Shown piece by piece: positions 1 to 11,866 of a stretch of DNA of 64,000 bases. The stretch is from Euryodendron excelsum (lineage: Eukaryota > Streptophyta > Magnoliopsida > Ericales > Pentaphylacaceae). Each line of letters opens with the position of its first letter. The stretch's first letter is position 1. The notes beneath the pieces are model-generated. The model had not been told where the DNA came from. It saw nothing but the letters and a program-made list of their open reading frames with translations, and did not search any database. Made by a program: the position numbers and the translations under genes. The stretch spans positions 19,937,001 through 20,001,000 of the forward strand of contig CM065394.1 of NCBI GenBank assembly GCA_033060915.1, given 5' to 3'.

Positions 1-2062
1 AAATTCTTTTCCTAAAAAGCCTTCTTTTCAAAACTTCTATTTCCAAAAAAACTCTCTGAAAGTTTTACCTTCCAAAATCTCCTTTCTAAAACTCTTCTCA
101 AGTTTACTTCCTAAAAACTCTTTGCTAGGATCTCTTTCCAAAAATCTTTCCTTCCAAAAAGTTTTATTTTTCAAAAAACTCTTTGCCTTGGAGTCCAAGT
201 CAAGCTCTAGAGCAAATGATTAAGAAACCTTAGTTTTCTTTCCTAAAACATGATTTTTAATCTTGCCTTAAAACCTATGTTTCCAAAACCTTCTTTTTTT
301 GTATCAAAAATGTCAATTTCTAAAACTTATTTTCTGCATCAAATCATAGACTTCCAAATCTAGGATTTCTAAAACTTCACCTTCCAATTCCATGCCAAAT
401 CCACTTTTCCCTTTAACAAACCAAATCCAATCTTCCCTTTAGGAAACCAAATCTAATCTCCCCATTTAGGAAATTAGATCTAACTCTCCGTTTTTTGGGA
501 AACAAAATCAAATCATTTCTTTTTTAGAAATTAAATCCAATCTTTTGTTTTAAGAAATAGAAATCCAAATCTTTCCTAATTCCAACCTTTCCTAATTTCA
601 TACCTTTCCAAATTCTAAGTTTTCAAATCTTTCCTAATTTCAAGTATTTCTAAAACTCAAACTTCAAATCCTTTTAAAATTCTAAACTTTTCTAAATTTC
701 AAATCTTTCCAAATCTAAAACTTTTTAAATTCGAAGCTTTCTTAATTCGAAACTTTCTAAATTCAAAACTTTCTAATTTCAAAACCTTTCTTAAAATGAA
801 ACTTTCCTAATTTATAACTTTCCAAAAATGAAACTTTCCTAATTCGAAACTTTCTTAAAATGGAACTTTCCTATTTTGAAACGTTCTTAATTTCAAGATT
901 TTCTAAATTCAATCTTTCTTAAACTCCAACTCTCCATGTTTTCTAAATAAAACTTCCTAATCAAATCCTTCTTAATCTCAAGTTCTTTTTAAATCTTGTC
1001 TTTCCTAAGTCTAAGTCTGCCAAAACTTAATCTTTCCAAAACAAGTCCAAGTTCTTTTCTCAAGTTCTATCTTTCCAAATTAAAGTCCAATCTTTTCAAT
1101 TCCAAATTCCAATTTCCAATCTTCTATTCTAAGTTCAAATCAAGCCCTTTTTCAAATCAAAATCTCTTTTTCAAATCAAATCTTCTATTTTCTATCGAAC
1201 TCTTGTCTGAACTACGACTGACCTGATTCCTAAAAAGGGATACGTAGGCAACCCTCATGGGTGGGGTCACAACCTTTTTCAAGGTTTCTATTTCCATAAT
1301 CTTTTTTAAACTTCCAATTCCAAAAATTTATTTTCAAATCTTCAATTTCAATTTCCAAAACTTTCTTTCCAATTTCAAACTTCAATTCTTCTTTTCAAAT
1401 CAATTTTCAAAATCAAATCATTCTTTCAAATCTGTCTTTTCAAATCTGTTTCCAACATCAAATCAAGTTCTTTTCAAATCTATTTTCGAATCAAATCTTT
1501 CTATTGCATTTGCATATCATGCTTCATGTCAATTTCTTTCTAAAAATTCTTTTCTAAAGTGGATAGTATTGGATATTTATTAATCAAGGACTATAATGGG
1601 TGAATCTAGGGTGAATAGACATGTTGGTACTATAAGGGCGGGGCAGGGTGATGGCTTAGTGTGTCTTCCCTACACGTAATCAACCTCCGAATCTAGAATC
1701 ACTGTTTTCAAAGACCAAAATGGAGTTATTTTCAAAAAGGGCTTGTGTTTTTTCAAAAGGCTGCCAAACAACCTGTTTTCTAAAAAAATTTCTCTCTTGA
1801 GGAAGTATTTAAAAAAAAAACCTTATTTTCAAAAACCCTAAGTGTAATCTTCATATTGTGCTTAGTTTTTAGGTGATCTAATTCACCTTAATCAAGTTAG
1901 GTGGCGACTCAAAATTGTTTTTCAAAAACTCTTAATCAAATCAATTTTCAATTCAAACTTAGTCGCACTCGTCATTCTAAGAGGATGAGTTCTAACGAGA
2001 GAGTACAGTATTTTTTCCACTTGTATGTGTATTCCTCGAGTGCGAAAAATCTGGGTGCGACA
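1..2062 (+). repeat. 3' part of a long Ty3/gypsy (Tat/Ogre-like) LTR
   Basis: Read in reverse complement, this stretch matches the first 2 kb of the LTRs at 43951 and 57499: the terminal block with the GCGACA end (2057-2062), the conserved block around 1905-2000, the block near 1210-1262 that contains the sequence around CCTACGTATCC, and the low-complexity tract of AACTTTCCTAATTTC-like words (about 560-1000). Sense is therefore +, and the LTR ends at 2062 with CA. No primer-binding site follows, so this is a 3' LTR or a solo LTR. Its other end lies left of the window. Small ORFs inside are low-complexity noise. Confidence 0.85.
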
Positions 2063-2300
2063 CCTTCCAAGAGATCTTCCAAGACTTGTGATATGCATTT
2101 CAATTGATCTTTAGCACCTTCAATCTCTTCAAGAACTCATTTGAAGATAGTCTTGTTGAAATGTTTTTTCTCAAGGTTACAGCCCATCTTGCTCAACAAA
2201 GCTTCTCAATTCCAATAAGCTTCAATATTCTCCAATAAGTTAACCTTGAAATCACATCCTTAGGAGAGATTAAGATCATAAATAATCTGCACACTAAGTG
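2063..2300 (+). repeat. Fragment of the CTTCAAG-rich repeat also seen at 63.1-63.5 kb
   Basis: Directly after the LTR end the text is rich in CTTCCAAGACTTGTGAT-like words and resembles 63180-63420 in the same orientation. It may be part of the same dispersed LTR (element e) into which the gypsy LTR inserted. The similarity was judged by eye over about 200 bases. Confidence 0.4.
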
Positions 2301-2755
2301 GAGAAATTAGACAACTAAACCAAGTTTTGTTATCATCAAAATCAAGGCATAGAGTCAACATAAATGTCCTAGTTCAGGTTGGCATGGGGCTCTTGCCCAT
2401 TGGACCTGCCTATCGAACCCTTTGGTCTTAATTCACCTTGTCGGACTTATCCTATTTAGATTGGGCTTGGCATATTCATCTCCTGGGCTTTCTGGTTAAT
2501 TTAGCCCACAATTACTATTAATAAATAAATTAATGATATAATTATGGCATCATGAGTAAATAATAGTTGACATGACGATTGAACTAGTGACCCGTCACTG
2601 GGTCTCTTTTTCGGTTAGCTCAATAGTCCAATTTTTAAAAAATTGGACCAATATACATTTTTTTTATTTATAAATATTCAAAATGTATAAGGCCTAAATA
2701 TAATTTCATCGAAGGAGGCAGGGCTTTGATCTCCATGGTCCAAATATGGTTATGT

Positions 2756-2758
<3 letters not shown>

Positions 2759-2803
<45 letters not shown>
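2759..2803. repeat. (GA)n microsatellite
   Basis: An uninterrupted run of about 22 GA dinucleotides. Confidence 0.97.
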
Positions 2804-2808
<5 letters not shown>

Positions 2809-2814
2809 CACACT

Positions 2815-3760
2815 TGGTACTTGTTTGTTTTGGAAGATGGAATAAAGTGGGATACAATCTCTTAGATATGGAATTCTAGGAGATTGTATCATGGAATACT
2901 GCGTGAGATAAAACTTACTTATCCCATGTTTGGTGTGTCATAGGATAAGGGCTTCGGATATGATTTATCCTGGCCGTCCCACGTTTGTTGAAAAGGACAA
3001 TGGACAAGATAAGTTGGTAAAAAGAAGAATTACCCATGGAAACATTTAAAATTTCTAGCATGCCCCTCCAAGGAAAACTTGAAATTCCCAACCAATTATA
3101 TACATATTTAGCTATAGCCAAAATTTTGTCTCTCTCTCTCTTACATATATTTGACCATATTTGGTTTTTTTTTGGCCAGTTTTTTCTTCTAATTAAAATT
3201 TGATATCAATATTCCAACATAGCTTAAAATAAAATAAATAAAAAACCTTCAAGATTTTTTAACAGAATGTAATGATCAGTAGCATAAAGATAGAGAGAGG
3301 GAGATAAACCGGAAAACAAATGAAGGAATATGGGAGAAAAAGATAGAGAGAGGGAGATATACCATTTCACCAGAGAAGGATGATGTGTAACTCACCGGAT
3401 AAGAATGAGATATAACTCATCAGAGAAGGAGTACAAAGCACTAGAGACGGAGATGGAGATTTGCGATGTTGCTTCAACTTCAAGTTCATAATGTGTATGA
3501 CAAAGACAATTGAGAATGAGAGAAAGAGATAGCTTTATTTCTAGGAAAATAACTTTTGAGGGTGTAATAACAGCTCCTTATCCCATGTGGTGTGTCCCGG
3601 GAGATGCCATCCCATCCCCCTCGTAGAATAATTTTGTTCCATAGGTGTGGGATATATCATCTGGTCTGAACATAATATTATGACACTTAAAATGCAAACA
3701 AACGCTAGTTACATCCGGACAAGAGCCACCCCTTGTCCCCCAAAACAAACATGGCCTTGA
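2815..3760. mobile_element. Possible MITE-like element with degenerate inverted ends
   Basis: The left end (from 2821, TTGTTTGTTTTGG) is mirrored at 3740-3752 by CCAAAACAAACA. The interior has a perfect 11-bp inverted repeat (GATACAATCTC at 2851-2861 with its complement at 2880-2890). A phrase TTATCCCATG-TTTGGTGTGT is repeated at 2919 and about 3574. No coding capacity and no clear target duplication were found. This fits a non-autonomous DNA transposon, but the family is not identified. Confidence 0.3.
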
Positions 3761-4431
3761 GTTTTGTTATGGTTGCAGTGCTAGATAACTCAGGACTACG
3801 TTTACTCCTTATTTCACTTTCTTTCTTTCTTTCTTTTTCTTTTTTTATACAAGGTGAAAATTGAACTACTAATCCTACCTCTCTTTCTTTAGTATCATGC
3901 CAATATTTTTACTACGTGACTTTTGGCTTGCTTTTCATTCCACAAAAGAGGTATAGTTGTCTCTGTACCTTGAATTTTTATTTTTGGGATTGGTACCAGT
4001 TCAAATTATTTTTTCCTTTTTCGCAAAGTAATTCATATCACCTTCAACGAAAATCTACTGTTGTTGCACCAAAGCCCATTCTGAACTAGTAGAAGTATGC
4101 AAGAACAACCAAACAAAGGCACAGTTATCAAAGTTTTGACTCAATTATTAGAACTTGTATTTCCTCTTTTAAGGACTACTAGTGGAGAAGCCCGTTATCT
4201 TTGATAAAGATCATCTTTTGATAGATTTTGACTTGTCAAATAGAAAAATTGCATTTTCAACAACATGGGATCAATAGTTTCAAATTTGAAGGATAATGTT
4301 TCTTAAAAATTAGTTCTATTTCAACAGGCTGTAATTTTGAAGCGTTAGCTTTATAAAGAATATATGAAAAAAAAATTGTGCATGTAAAACTATAGAAAAG
4401 AAATTAAGAGCTATTGGTGTGAGTATGTTAT
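3761..4431. other. Intergenic, nothing recognised
   Basis: AT-rich sequence with a pyrimidine-rich TTTCTTTC run near 3820-3850. I see no gene or element in it. Confidence 0.5.
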
Positions 4432-4456
4432 TTGATCAATAGTATTGTAAGATAAG

Positions 4457-7400
4457 TGTCGCGCCTCGGTTTTTGGGTGTCCAAGGTCTTTTCGGCTCGG
4501 AGACCAAAAACACAGAACTCTGTTATTAGAACTCATCCTCTTAGAAAGACAAGTGCGACTAGGTTTGAATTGAAAATTAATTTGATTAAGGGCTTTTTTA
4601 TAAAAATAGTAGTCACCACCTAACTTGATTAAGGTGAGTTAGGTCACCTAAAACTAAGTGTTAATCCGAAGATTAAACTTAGGGTTTTTGACAAAGGTTT
4701 TGAAAAACTCGAGAGAGAGAGGGTTTTTTGTGAAAATAGGTTGCTTGGCAACCTTTGGAAAGTTAAGCCGTTTTTTAAAATAACTTCATTTTGGTCATTC
4801 AAAAACAGAAATCTATGGTCCAAAGGTTGGTTACCTGTAGGAAAAATATCCTAGGATCATCACCCTACCCTGCCCTTTCGGTACTTACATGTCTAATCAC
4901 CCTTTTGTTCAATAACTAGAATAACCGGTTACCATTGCCCAATTAATATCCACTCTAGAATTTTGAAAACGGGGTTTAGTCATCACTTTTGGGATGAATG
5001 ATTGCATGATGCAAATCTTGGAAGAAGTTGGAAAACATGAGAGTTTTGAAGAAGTTTGAGATAGAAATTTGGGATTGATAGAAACTTTTGAAAAGGGGGT
5101 TGGAGTTGAAATAGAAGTTATGACCGCACCATTTTAGGTTGCCTACGTATCTCATTTGGCGAGAATCAGGTTAATCGTAGTTCGGGCAAGAGCCCGATGG
5201 AAAGTAGGCGCGTTAGGGCCTTTGAAAAGTTTGAAGACACTTTGAGATCGTTGGAAAAGTTTAAGACACTTTGAGGTCTTTGAAAAAGTTGAAGACGCTT
5301 TGTGGTCTTGAGAGCTTTGACTTGGAATGGGATAGCGGAGTGTTTTGAAAATATTCTTGGATCAAATCAAGGGATTTTTGGTAAATGATTTGGCGTAACT
5401 CAAGAGAGTTTGAGAGTGTTTTTGAAGTCTTGTTTTGAAAACCTTTGAGGTATGACTTTGGAATGTTTTGATAAATTAGTTTTTGAAAGTGGCTTTTGAA
5501 AATGGCTAAGGGTTTGGAGTCCTAATATGGACAACCTTGGAGGTTGCTCTTGATATATCACCATCCTTGGGGTCCTTAACCATAAGAGGGCTAGGGACAC
5601 CTTAGATTTGTGACCCTTTAAAAATATTTTTGAAAATGCCTTGAAGTTGGAGTGTAGGGGATTTGAAGGGGTAATGGAGTTGGCCTTTTGAAATCTCAAG
5701 AGGGTAGGAGGTTTTGAAAAAGTGAGTCATGAGAGTAGTTTTAAAGAGAGAGACCATTTAAAAGGGGTCTATGAGTTGGAACCTTGAAGTATACTAACCT
5801 AGGTTGGGGTCAACCTAAGGCTAGGGGTGATCTAAGGTTAACTAACTTGGGTTAGGTTAACCTAGGGTTAAGGTGACTAAGGTCAAGTTAACCTAAGGTT
5901 GAACAACTAGGGTCGAGTTAACCTAGGGTTAACTAACTTGGGTTAAATTAACCTAGGGTTAGGCAACTAGGGTCAAGTTAACCTAGGGTTGGATAACTAG
6001 GGTCAAGTTAACCTAGGGTTAGACAGTTAAGGTCAAGTTAACCTAAGATTAACTAACTTGGGTTAGATTAACCTAGGGTTAGGCAACTAGGGTCAAGTTA
6101 ACCTAAAGTTGGATAACTAGGATCAAGTTAACCTAGGGTTGGATAACTAGGGTCAAGTTAACCTAGAGTTGGATTGGAAGATAGTTTTGAAAGGTGGTTT
6201 CATACACTTTTGGAAAGGTTTTTGGAAAATAACTTATGTCATGTAAAGGATTTTGGTTGACATACCTTTTGAAGATCATTTTTATGAAAATTTGGTTCTA
6301 GCCAAGAGTATTGTTTCTATGATTGATGTTTGGAGACTATTCCAAGGAAGGTTTCCTTATGACCATTATCACCATTATCTTGACAAGTGTATGAAATCTA
6401 AAAAAATCAACATGATGATGACAACTTTTTAAAACACCATTTTTAATGTAAAGATGGAGATAATGAATTTTTGAAAACCACTTTTGAAAAAGGATGATGA
6501 AAACCATTTTTGAAGGAAACCATTCCAACAAGAGAGGGTTCCTATGGCCAAATAAAAGGGAAACCACTCAAGAGAGTGTTCCATGGGGCTATTCCAACCA
6601 CTAAACTTGAGAGAATGGAAACCTTGGAAATCAAAGAGTTTGGAAACCACTTGTGTGCAAGAATAAAAAAAGAAGGGGATCATTCTAACAATTTAAGGCT
6701 CCTATGGCCAATATAGAAGGGAGACCACTCCAGAGAGGATTCCATAGGGCCATTCCAATCACTAAACTTGAAAGAATGGAAGCCTTGGAAATTAGAGAGT
6801 TTGAAAATAACTTTTATGCAAATTGAAATGCAAGGATGCAAAAGTGTGAGTTAGAGATTAGTGGGGATTTTCTAAGGCATGATTCCTAAGGTCTCATTCT
6901 AAACTTCAAGGGACCAACTCTTAGAACCTTTTTTAAGAGGAATGTTGAACTTGAAAATGCCATGGAAACAAGAATAATACAAGCTTTGTGGCACATGGTT
7001 AGAAACATGAAAATGAAGCAAAGCACACAAGACATGATCAAGTTAGCAAAATGCAAAGGGATCGTGAATACATACAAGGCTTTTAGGCTACACCACAAAA
7101 TCAAGGGGCTCCTAGGCCATACCATCTTAAAGTATGCTAGTGAGAGATCCCCCTACACGGTGACTCTCACTTGCTTTCCTCTAGGCATGGACTAAGAGCC
7201 TTCTTGGCTCAAGCATGCAAGAAAGGGAGGTTAAAAATGGGGATTAAAATAGAGAATAACCTAAGTAGGCTAAGGGGGAGAAGAGGAGAGTGAGGGAAGA
7301 CACAAATGTAAAAGAGATACCACTTTTTGCCTTCAACACACTTGTAGTCTTTAATGGGTGTCTTGATTGGATCTTGAATTCAAGAAGGCTTAAGGGGTTG

Positions 7401-8221
7401 GAAGGGAGTGTTTAGTGGTGTATAAGGCTTTGTAAGTGAAGTGAATGGCCTTGAGGGAGGTGGAATCTAGCCTAAGTGTTGGAGGGGTGGAATATATGTA
7501 AGAATTCGAGGTTTTGGAGCAGTTTTAGCAGAGCTTCGCATCAATTTCGGACTTGGAATATACAAGGGGGAGTGCTGGTATTTATGGGCAATCTAGAATA
7601 GGCCTAGCACATATGCAACATGCGCCTGGCCAAAATTTACCTTAGTGCATGTAGCACATGCATCAGTACTGTTCCATTGCCAGAATGACACGTGGCACCA
7701 ATTATACTGGTTAAATCCTAACGGTTGATCGAACTTTGGTCAATTTGATCAAAATCTGGGCACATGTAGCATACGCTCCGCCATCGGGAATGTTCGTTTA
7801 AACTTTGTCTCGATAATTGAGCCAACTGGGAAGGTTTCGAGAGAATCAACTGCACCCACAATGTTCTCCTAGGGTTTCTTGTGAACTTTACGTTTTCAAA
7901 AAGTTTAAATTGTCTTCGGGAGTGCACGATATCATCTCGGGAAGCGTGCATAAAAGGACATATTTGCGGAGCGTCTGTGATACAATTTAGTAACATTTTG
8001 GAAGGGTGAACTTACTGTTTTGAGGGATTTTGAACTTTCTCAATACGTGCCTGGAGGCCCAAGGGGTAGGTTTGGTTATTAGGCCTAGCAGGCCTGAGAA
8101 GCGGTTGACTGATTGGATAAGGGTTTGAAAATTGATTTGGGCTTGAATGTGCTTATAAAGTTTTGAAACGGAGTTCAATCAAGCCGAAGATTGCCGAGCG
8201 GGCAAAAATAGGGTACTTACA
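4457..8221 (-). mobile_element. Solo LTR of a Tat/Ogre-like gypsy family, TSD ATAAG
   Basis: It begins TGTCGCGCC on + and ends GGTACTTACA, so in sense (minus) orientation it starts TGTAAGTACC and ends GGCGCGACA. It is flanked by perfect 5-bp duplications ATAAG at 4452-4456 and 8222-8226. The first 200 bases (GTGCGACTAGGTTTGAATTGAAAAT-like block, then the GTGAGTTAGGTCACC block) are shared with the LTRs at 43951 and 57499, but the length is 3765 rather than about 4870 and the middle differs, so it is a related family. No internal region is present, which is the usual product of LTR-LTR recombination. A TATA-like sequence (minus) lies at about 7579-7587. Confidence 0.9.
5795..6175. repeat. Tandem array of GTTAACCTAGGGTT units inside the solo LTR
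   Basis: The words GTCAAGTTAACCTAGGGTT and GGATAACTAGG alternate about ten times with a period of roughly 33 bases. The array occupies the place where the other LTRs in the window have AGGAAAGTTT low-complexity sequence, so this LTR segment is family-variable. Confidence 0.85.
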
Positions 8222-8402
8222 ATAAGTAAATATGAAGTTATTGAGACTCCTATGGATAAGGTATGTTAATTATAATTCTTCTAAATAACAATATTATTAA
8301 AGAAAAGAAAGAAAAAAATCACAATTGTGTTGTTTTGCTTATCCATAGGAGAATCATTGACTTCATCATTGTTTATTATGTAATACTATTGATCATCTTT
8401 GT

Positions 8403-9003
8403 TTAATGTATGTTAGTTTACAGTAGATGAAATGAAGATGTATTGATTTAACATGAATATTGATGTATAAAAGTGTTGTGTGTGTTTTGATAAAAATTTG
8501 ACATGAATAGATAGTTGTTGATGAAAGTGTATGTTTGACAATCATTAAGATTAGTATTTCTCATGTAAAGATGCTAATGTAATATAGTGTTTTTTCATGT
8601 GAAACACCAATATTAAGATTTGTTTAATTAGATATTAGAGAGGATAAAATGAGAAATGTTGTAAGTATTCATGTGAAATTTTAATTTTTGGATTTGTTTT
8701 AATGCTTTTTAAAGCAACTAAATCATAATAATTTTATATTTGTTAACTAATGCATTTTATAGTTGTATGGTGTTGAACCAAAAATTGTATATGTAAATTT
8801 TAAAAATAAACAATGCATTAGTTAATACATATAATTCATGATGCTTTAGATGCTCCAAAGAGCGTACATGTTTGTATTTTGTACTGTGATGTTTATGAAT
8901 AGTTGTGAAAATTTGTCTTATGTGATTATGTTGTTAATTTAGATTTAGCTATATTTATCTACCGAGTTTCATAAAAGAGTAGCTTAAATTTTGATTAATG
9001 TTA
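8403..9003. other. AT-rich intergenic DNA
   Basis: No gene or clear repeat is seen. The words around 8745-8830 (TTAACTAATGCATT and its complement) form a small imperfect inverted repeat. Confidence 0.5.
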
Positions 9004-10560
9004 TGTTAACTGAAAATAGAGCTGAGTAAACCAAACCAAATACCAAACCAAACAAACAAAGACCCATCACAAAATCTAACCCAAACAAAAGTATGAAAAG
9101 AACTACAGAAACACCTCAAATGACTGAGATTAAAAAAAACACAACAAATTTGAAAAGCCAAAAAAATTAAAGTAAATATCAAATCAAGCAAGGAAAAAAC
9201 CATCGAATAATCCAAATAGAACCAAAGATGAAAAAGTACTACAAATAGATCAATACCAGATCAAACAAACACATTCAGAACATGCATTGACTACAGTAAA
9301 GGGGCAACAAGTTTTTTTATATACAAAGAAAATGTAAAGATAGACTGATGCATGTTAAGAAAAGTAGTTAGATTGAAAGGAGTTGTTGTAAAGAAGCTAT
9401 TAATGGGATTCTTTATAACGAAGTAAAACTATAGAAAGCATATTCTACATATTTATAATTGCTCATATTTGTATTGGGTGATGAAAGGTTGATCACCATA
9501 ATCGTGGTTACAACACTGGTTACCAATTAGAAGCATTAAGTAGTTAATGTCTGTTGATCGTCTAAGTTACCTTACCAACAATTAGATGGAAGGTTTATCA
9601 TCTCCAATTTAGAGTTTATATCATAGCCTAATAAATTTTTTGAGGCAAGAAGAGTTGAACACTTATTGCAGATTCCAAACCAACCTGAAATAACATTATG
9701 GAGAGAAATATCAGATGAAGCAGAAAAACAAAATCAAAGCACTAGAGAAAAACCATCCCTCCTATCTCTCTGATTTGCTTTGATATCGTCAAGCATTGTG
9801 AAACAGTGACGTGGGCAATCCAAATCCATGCATCATCCTTCTAAAGCAAAAAGCAACCCAGACAAGACCACTTTATTCCACAATAAGCAGCTAACAAAGC
9901 ATTGGCATATTGGTTTAGTTGAGGGTAAAAATCGTAACAACGCTGTGCAAGTACTTTAGAGGTTACATGTTGTAGCTCGAAGCAAACCTCAAGGGAAAAA
10001 TTGTCATTGGAAAATGGTCTGATCATACGACTGCAGTAAAAGGGCAACGACTCTTTTTATATAGAGAGAAAATAGAAAGATAGACTAATGTATCTTAAGA
10101 AAAGTTGTTAGATATGTTCGAAACAAACTCAAAAGGAAAATATGGATATATATAATATAACTATACAAATATGTTGTTGCAATTTTGAGATAATGGACAA
10201 AATAAAAATGATGACATATATCACAAATATTGTTAGATTGAAAGGAGTGGATGTAAAGAATTTATTGATGGGATTATTTTTAATGAAGTAAAACTGTAAA
10301 AAGGATATTCGACATGTTTATATCTATATTGGTTCATATCTATATTCGACATGCAAAGGATATTCGACATGAATTTATTGGTTCATATCTATATTGGATG
10401 ATGAAAGGCTGATAGCCAGCCAATTAGAAGCATCAAGTAGTTAATGTCTGTTGACCATCCAAGTTACCCTACCAATAATTAGGCGCAAGCTTTATCATCT
10501 CCAATTTAGAGTCTATATCATAGCCAAATAAATTTTTTTAAGGCACGAATAGTTGGCCTG
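9004..10560 (-). repeat. Two tandem copies of a segment containing a Helitron 5' end
   Basis: 9004-9284 matches 22686-22880 and 9652-10085 matches 22884-23281, both in the same orientation, so together they are a second copy of the Helitron 5' region. Between them, 9287-9355 is another copy of the extreme 5' end followed by about 295 bases (9356-9650) that recur after the second end at 10086-10560 with an insertion. The simplest reading is a tandem duplication of Helitron end plus flank, followed by a deletion in the first copy. The stretch at 10320-10400 itself contains short repeats of TTGGTTCATATCTATATT. Confidence 0.6.
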
Positions 10561-11866
10561 TGTTGAGTAGAAAAAAAAAAATTTCTAACAAGAGCTGAAT
10601 CGGTCTCTACCACAAATGCATAGTAATGAATGAGGGGAGCAAGTGGGAAACAACCACTCTAGCTACAATAATATGCCACTTCATCAAAGGAATGACGGAA
10701 AAATAAAGTAAAAATGTTATTCTTATATGAAGCAGTGAAAGTAACTAAAAATGGAAATAAGAATAATGAAAAACAAAAAGGAGCAATGTTCTAGTGATTG
10801 TCTAATATAAATGATGCGATGCTATTGATTGTTATGTGTGAATTTTAACTTCTAATAGAATTCATTGAGCAATAGAGATAGAAGTGGCTCATGCATGTAT
10901 TGAATGAACAAAGTATCTTTAACCTATTACGGTTCTTTGTATGTGTAAGACTGGATTAGAAAACAGTAAGCTAAGATAAAAGTTATGATTTTTAGCAAAA
11001 TGTCAAGAATATTGTTAGTCAAGTAATTGTTATCATTTAAATAGAGTAGTTTGATATTAGGGCATGTTTAAAATCATGCTAAAATGTTCATATCCTTTTA
11101 TATGCATATAGAGTACACACAATTACTATAGAGAGACCTTAAACAATAGAGATAAGATAGAAGAGTTTATAAAATGTATCTATGTGTATTGCTAAAGAAA
11201 TTAAAAAAAAAAAAACAAAATAACTATTTTGTATATTTAAAGAGGCTCACTTTTGTGTTTTGGCTTGTGATAAAATGTATATCTGTGTTTTGGTTTGCCA
11301 TTGTTTAGGTTCATTAGAAGGTAATGTGATGGAACTTACTTTACACATAAATAGCTAAGAAAAGAGCAACTAAGAGAAGATTAATTAGTTCCTTGTTAAA
11401 TAGACCAATGCTTTGGCAAACATAATTAGAGGATGAGTAAAACTATAATCACATGAGTAGAAAGCATAACCAAATAATGAATCCAAAAAATGATTTTCAG
11501 TAAGAACAACATTCCACTGTTTATCTTATATATATATATATATATATATTAACCATTATGGCATTATATACATTATAGGCAATCAAAGGAAGCTTCCAAT
11601 ATTATGTGAGGAACATTGGCAGTTAGATAAGTTCCTTATATTCTTAAGAACACTATCACTATTTATATGCTAATATTAATATGTCAAAGGAGACAAAGCT
11701 TCCTTATGTTGCCTACAACAAAAAAAGATATTACAAAAATTATTGTCTTCTAGCTTTTAAGGAAGAAGAGCAGTACAGATGAAAGCTCTCCATATATATA
11801 TATATATATATGTATATATTATTTACATACTTATTTTACATATTATTAGATTTGTTTTCTTTTCTA
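10561..11866. other. AT-rich region left of the RPA-like gene
   Basis: No coding sequence is recognised. (TA)n runs lie at about 11529-11549 and 11793-11812. The 3' end of the Helitron (CTRR with a nearby hairpin, on minus) should lie here or further left, but I could not place it. Confidence 0.45.

Larger units (their letters stand above)
4432..8402. repeat. Foldback (inverted-repeat) element split by a solo LTR
   Basis: If the LTR (4457-8221) and one copy of its target duplication are ignored, the left arm (4432-4456 plus 8227-8260) pairs with the right arm (8336-8402) over about 60 bases with few mismatches. The best blocks are ATCAATAGTATT and CTCCTATGGATAAG with their complements. The loop is about 75 nt. 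It is an old MITE-like foldback or hairpin locus. Outer ends and target duplication were not defined. Confidence 0.65.

Noticed and set aside
996..1583. Phe/Ser/Asn-rich ORFs in the left LTR fragment
   Set aside because: They arise from low-complexity LTR sequence and are not kept in the other LTR copies.
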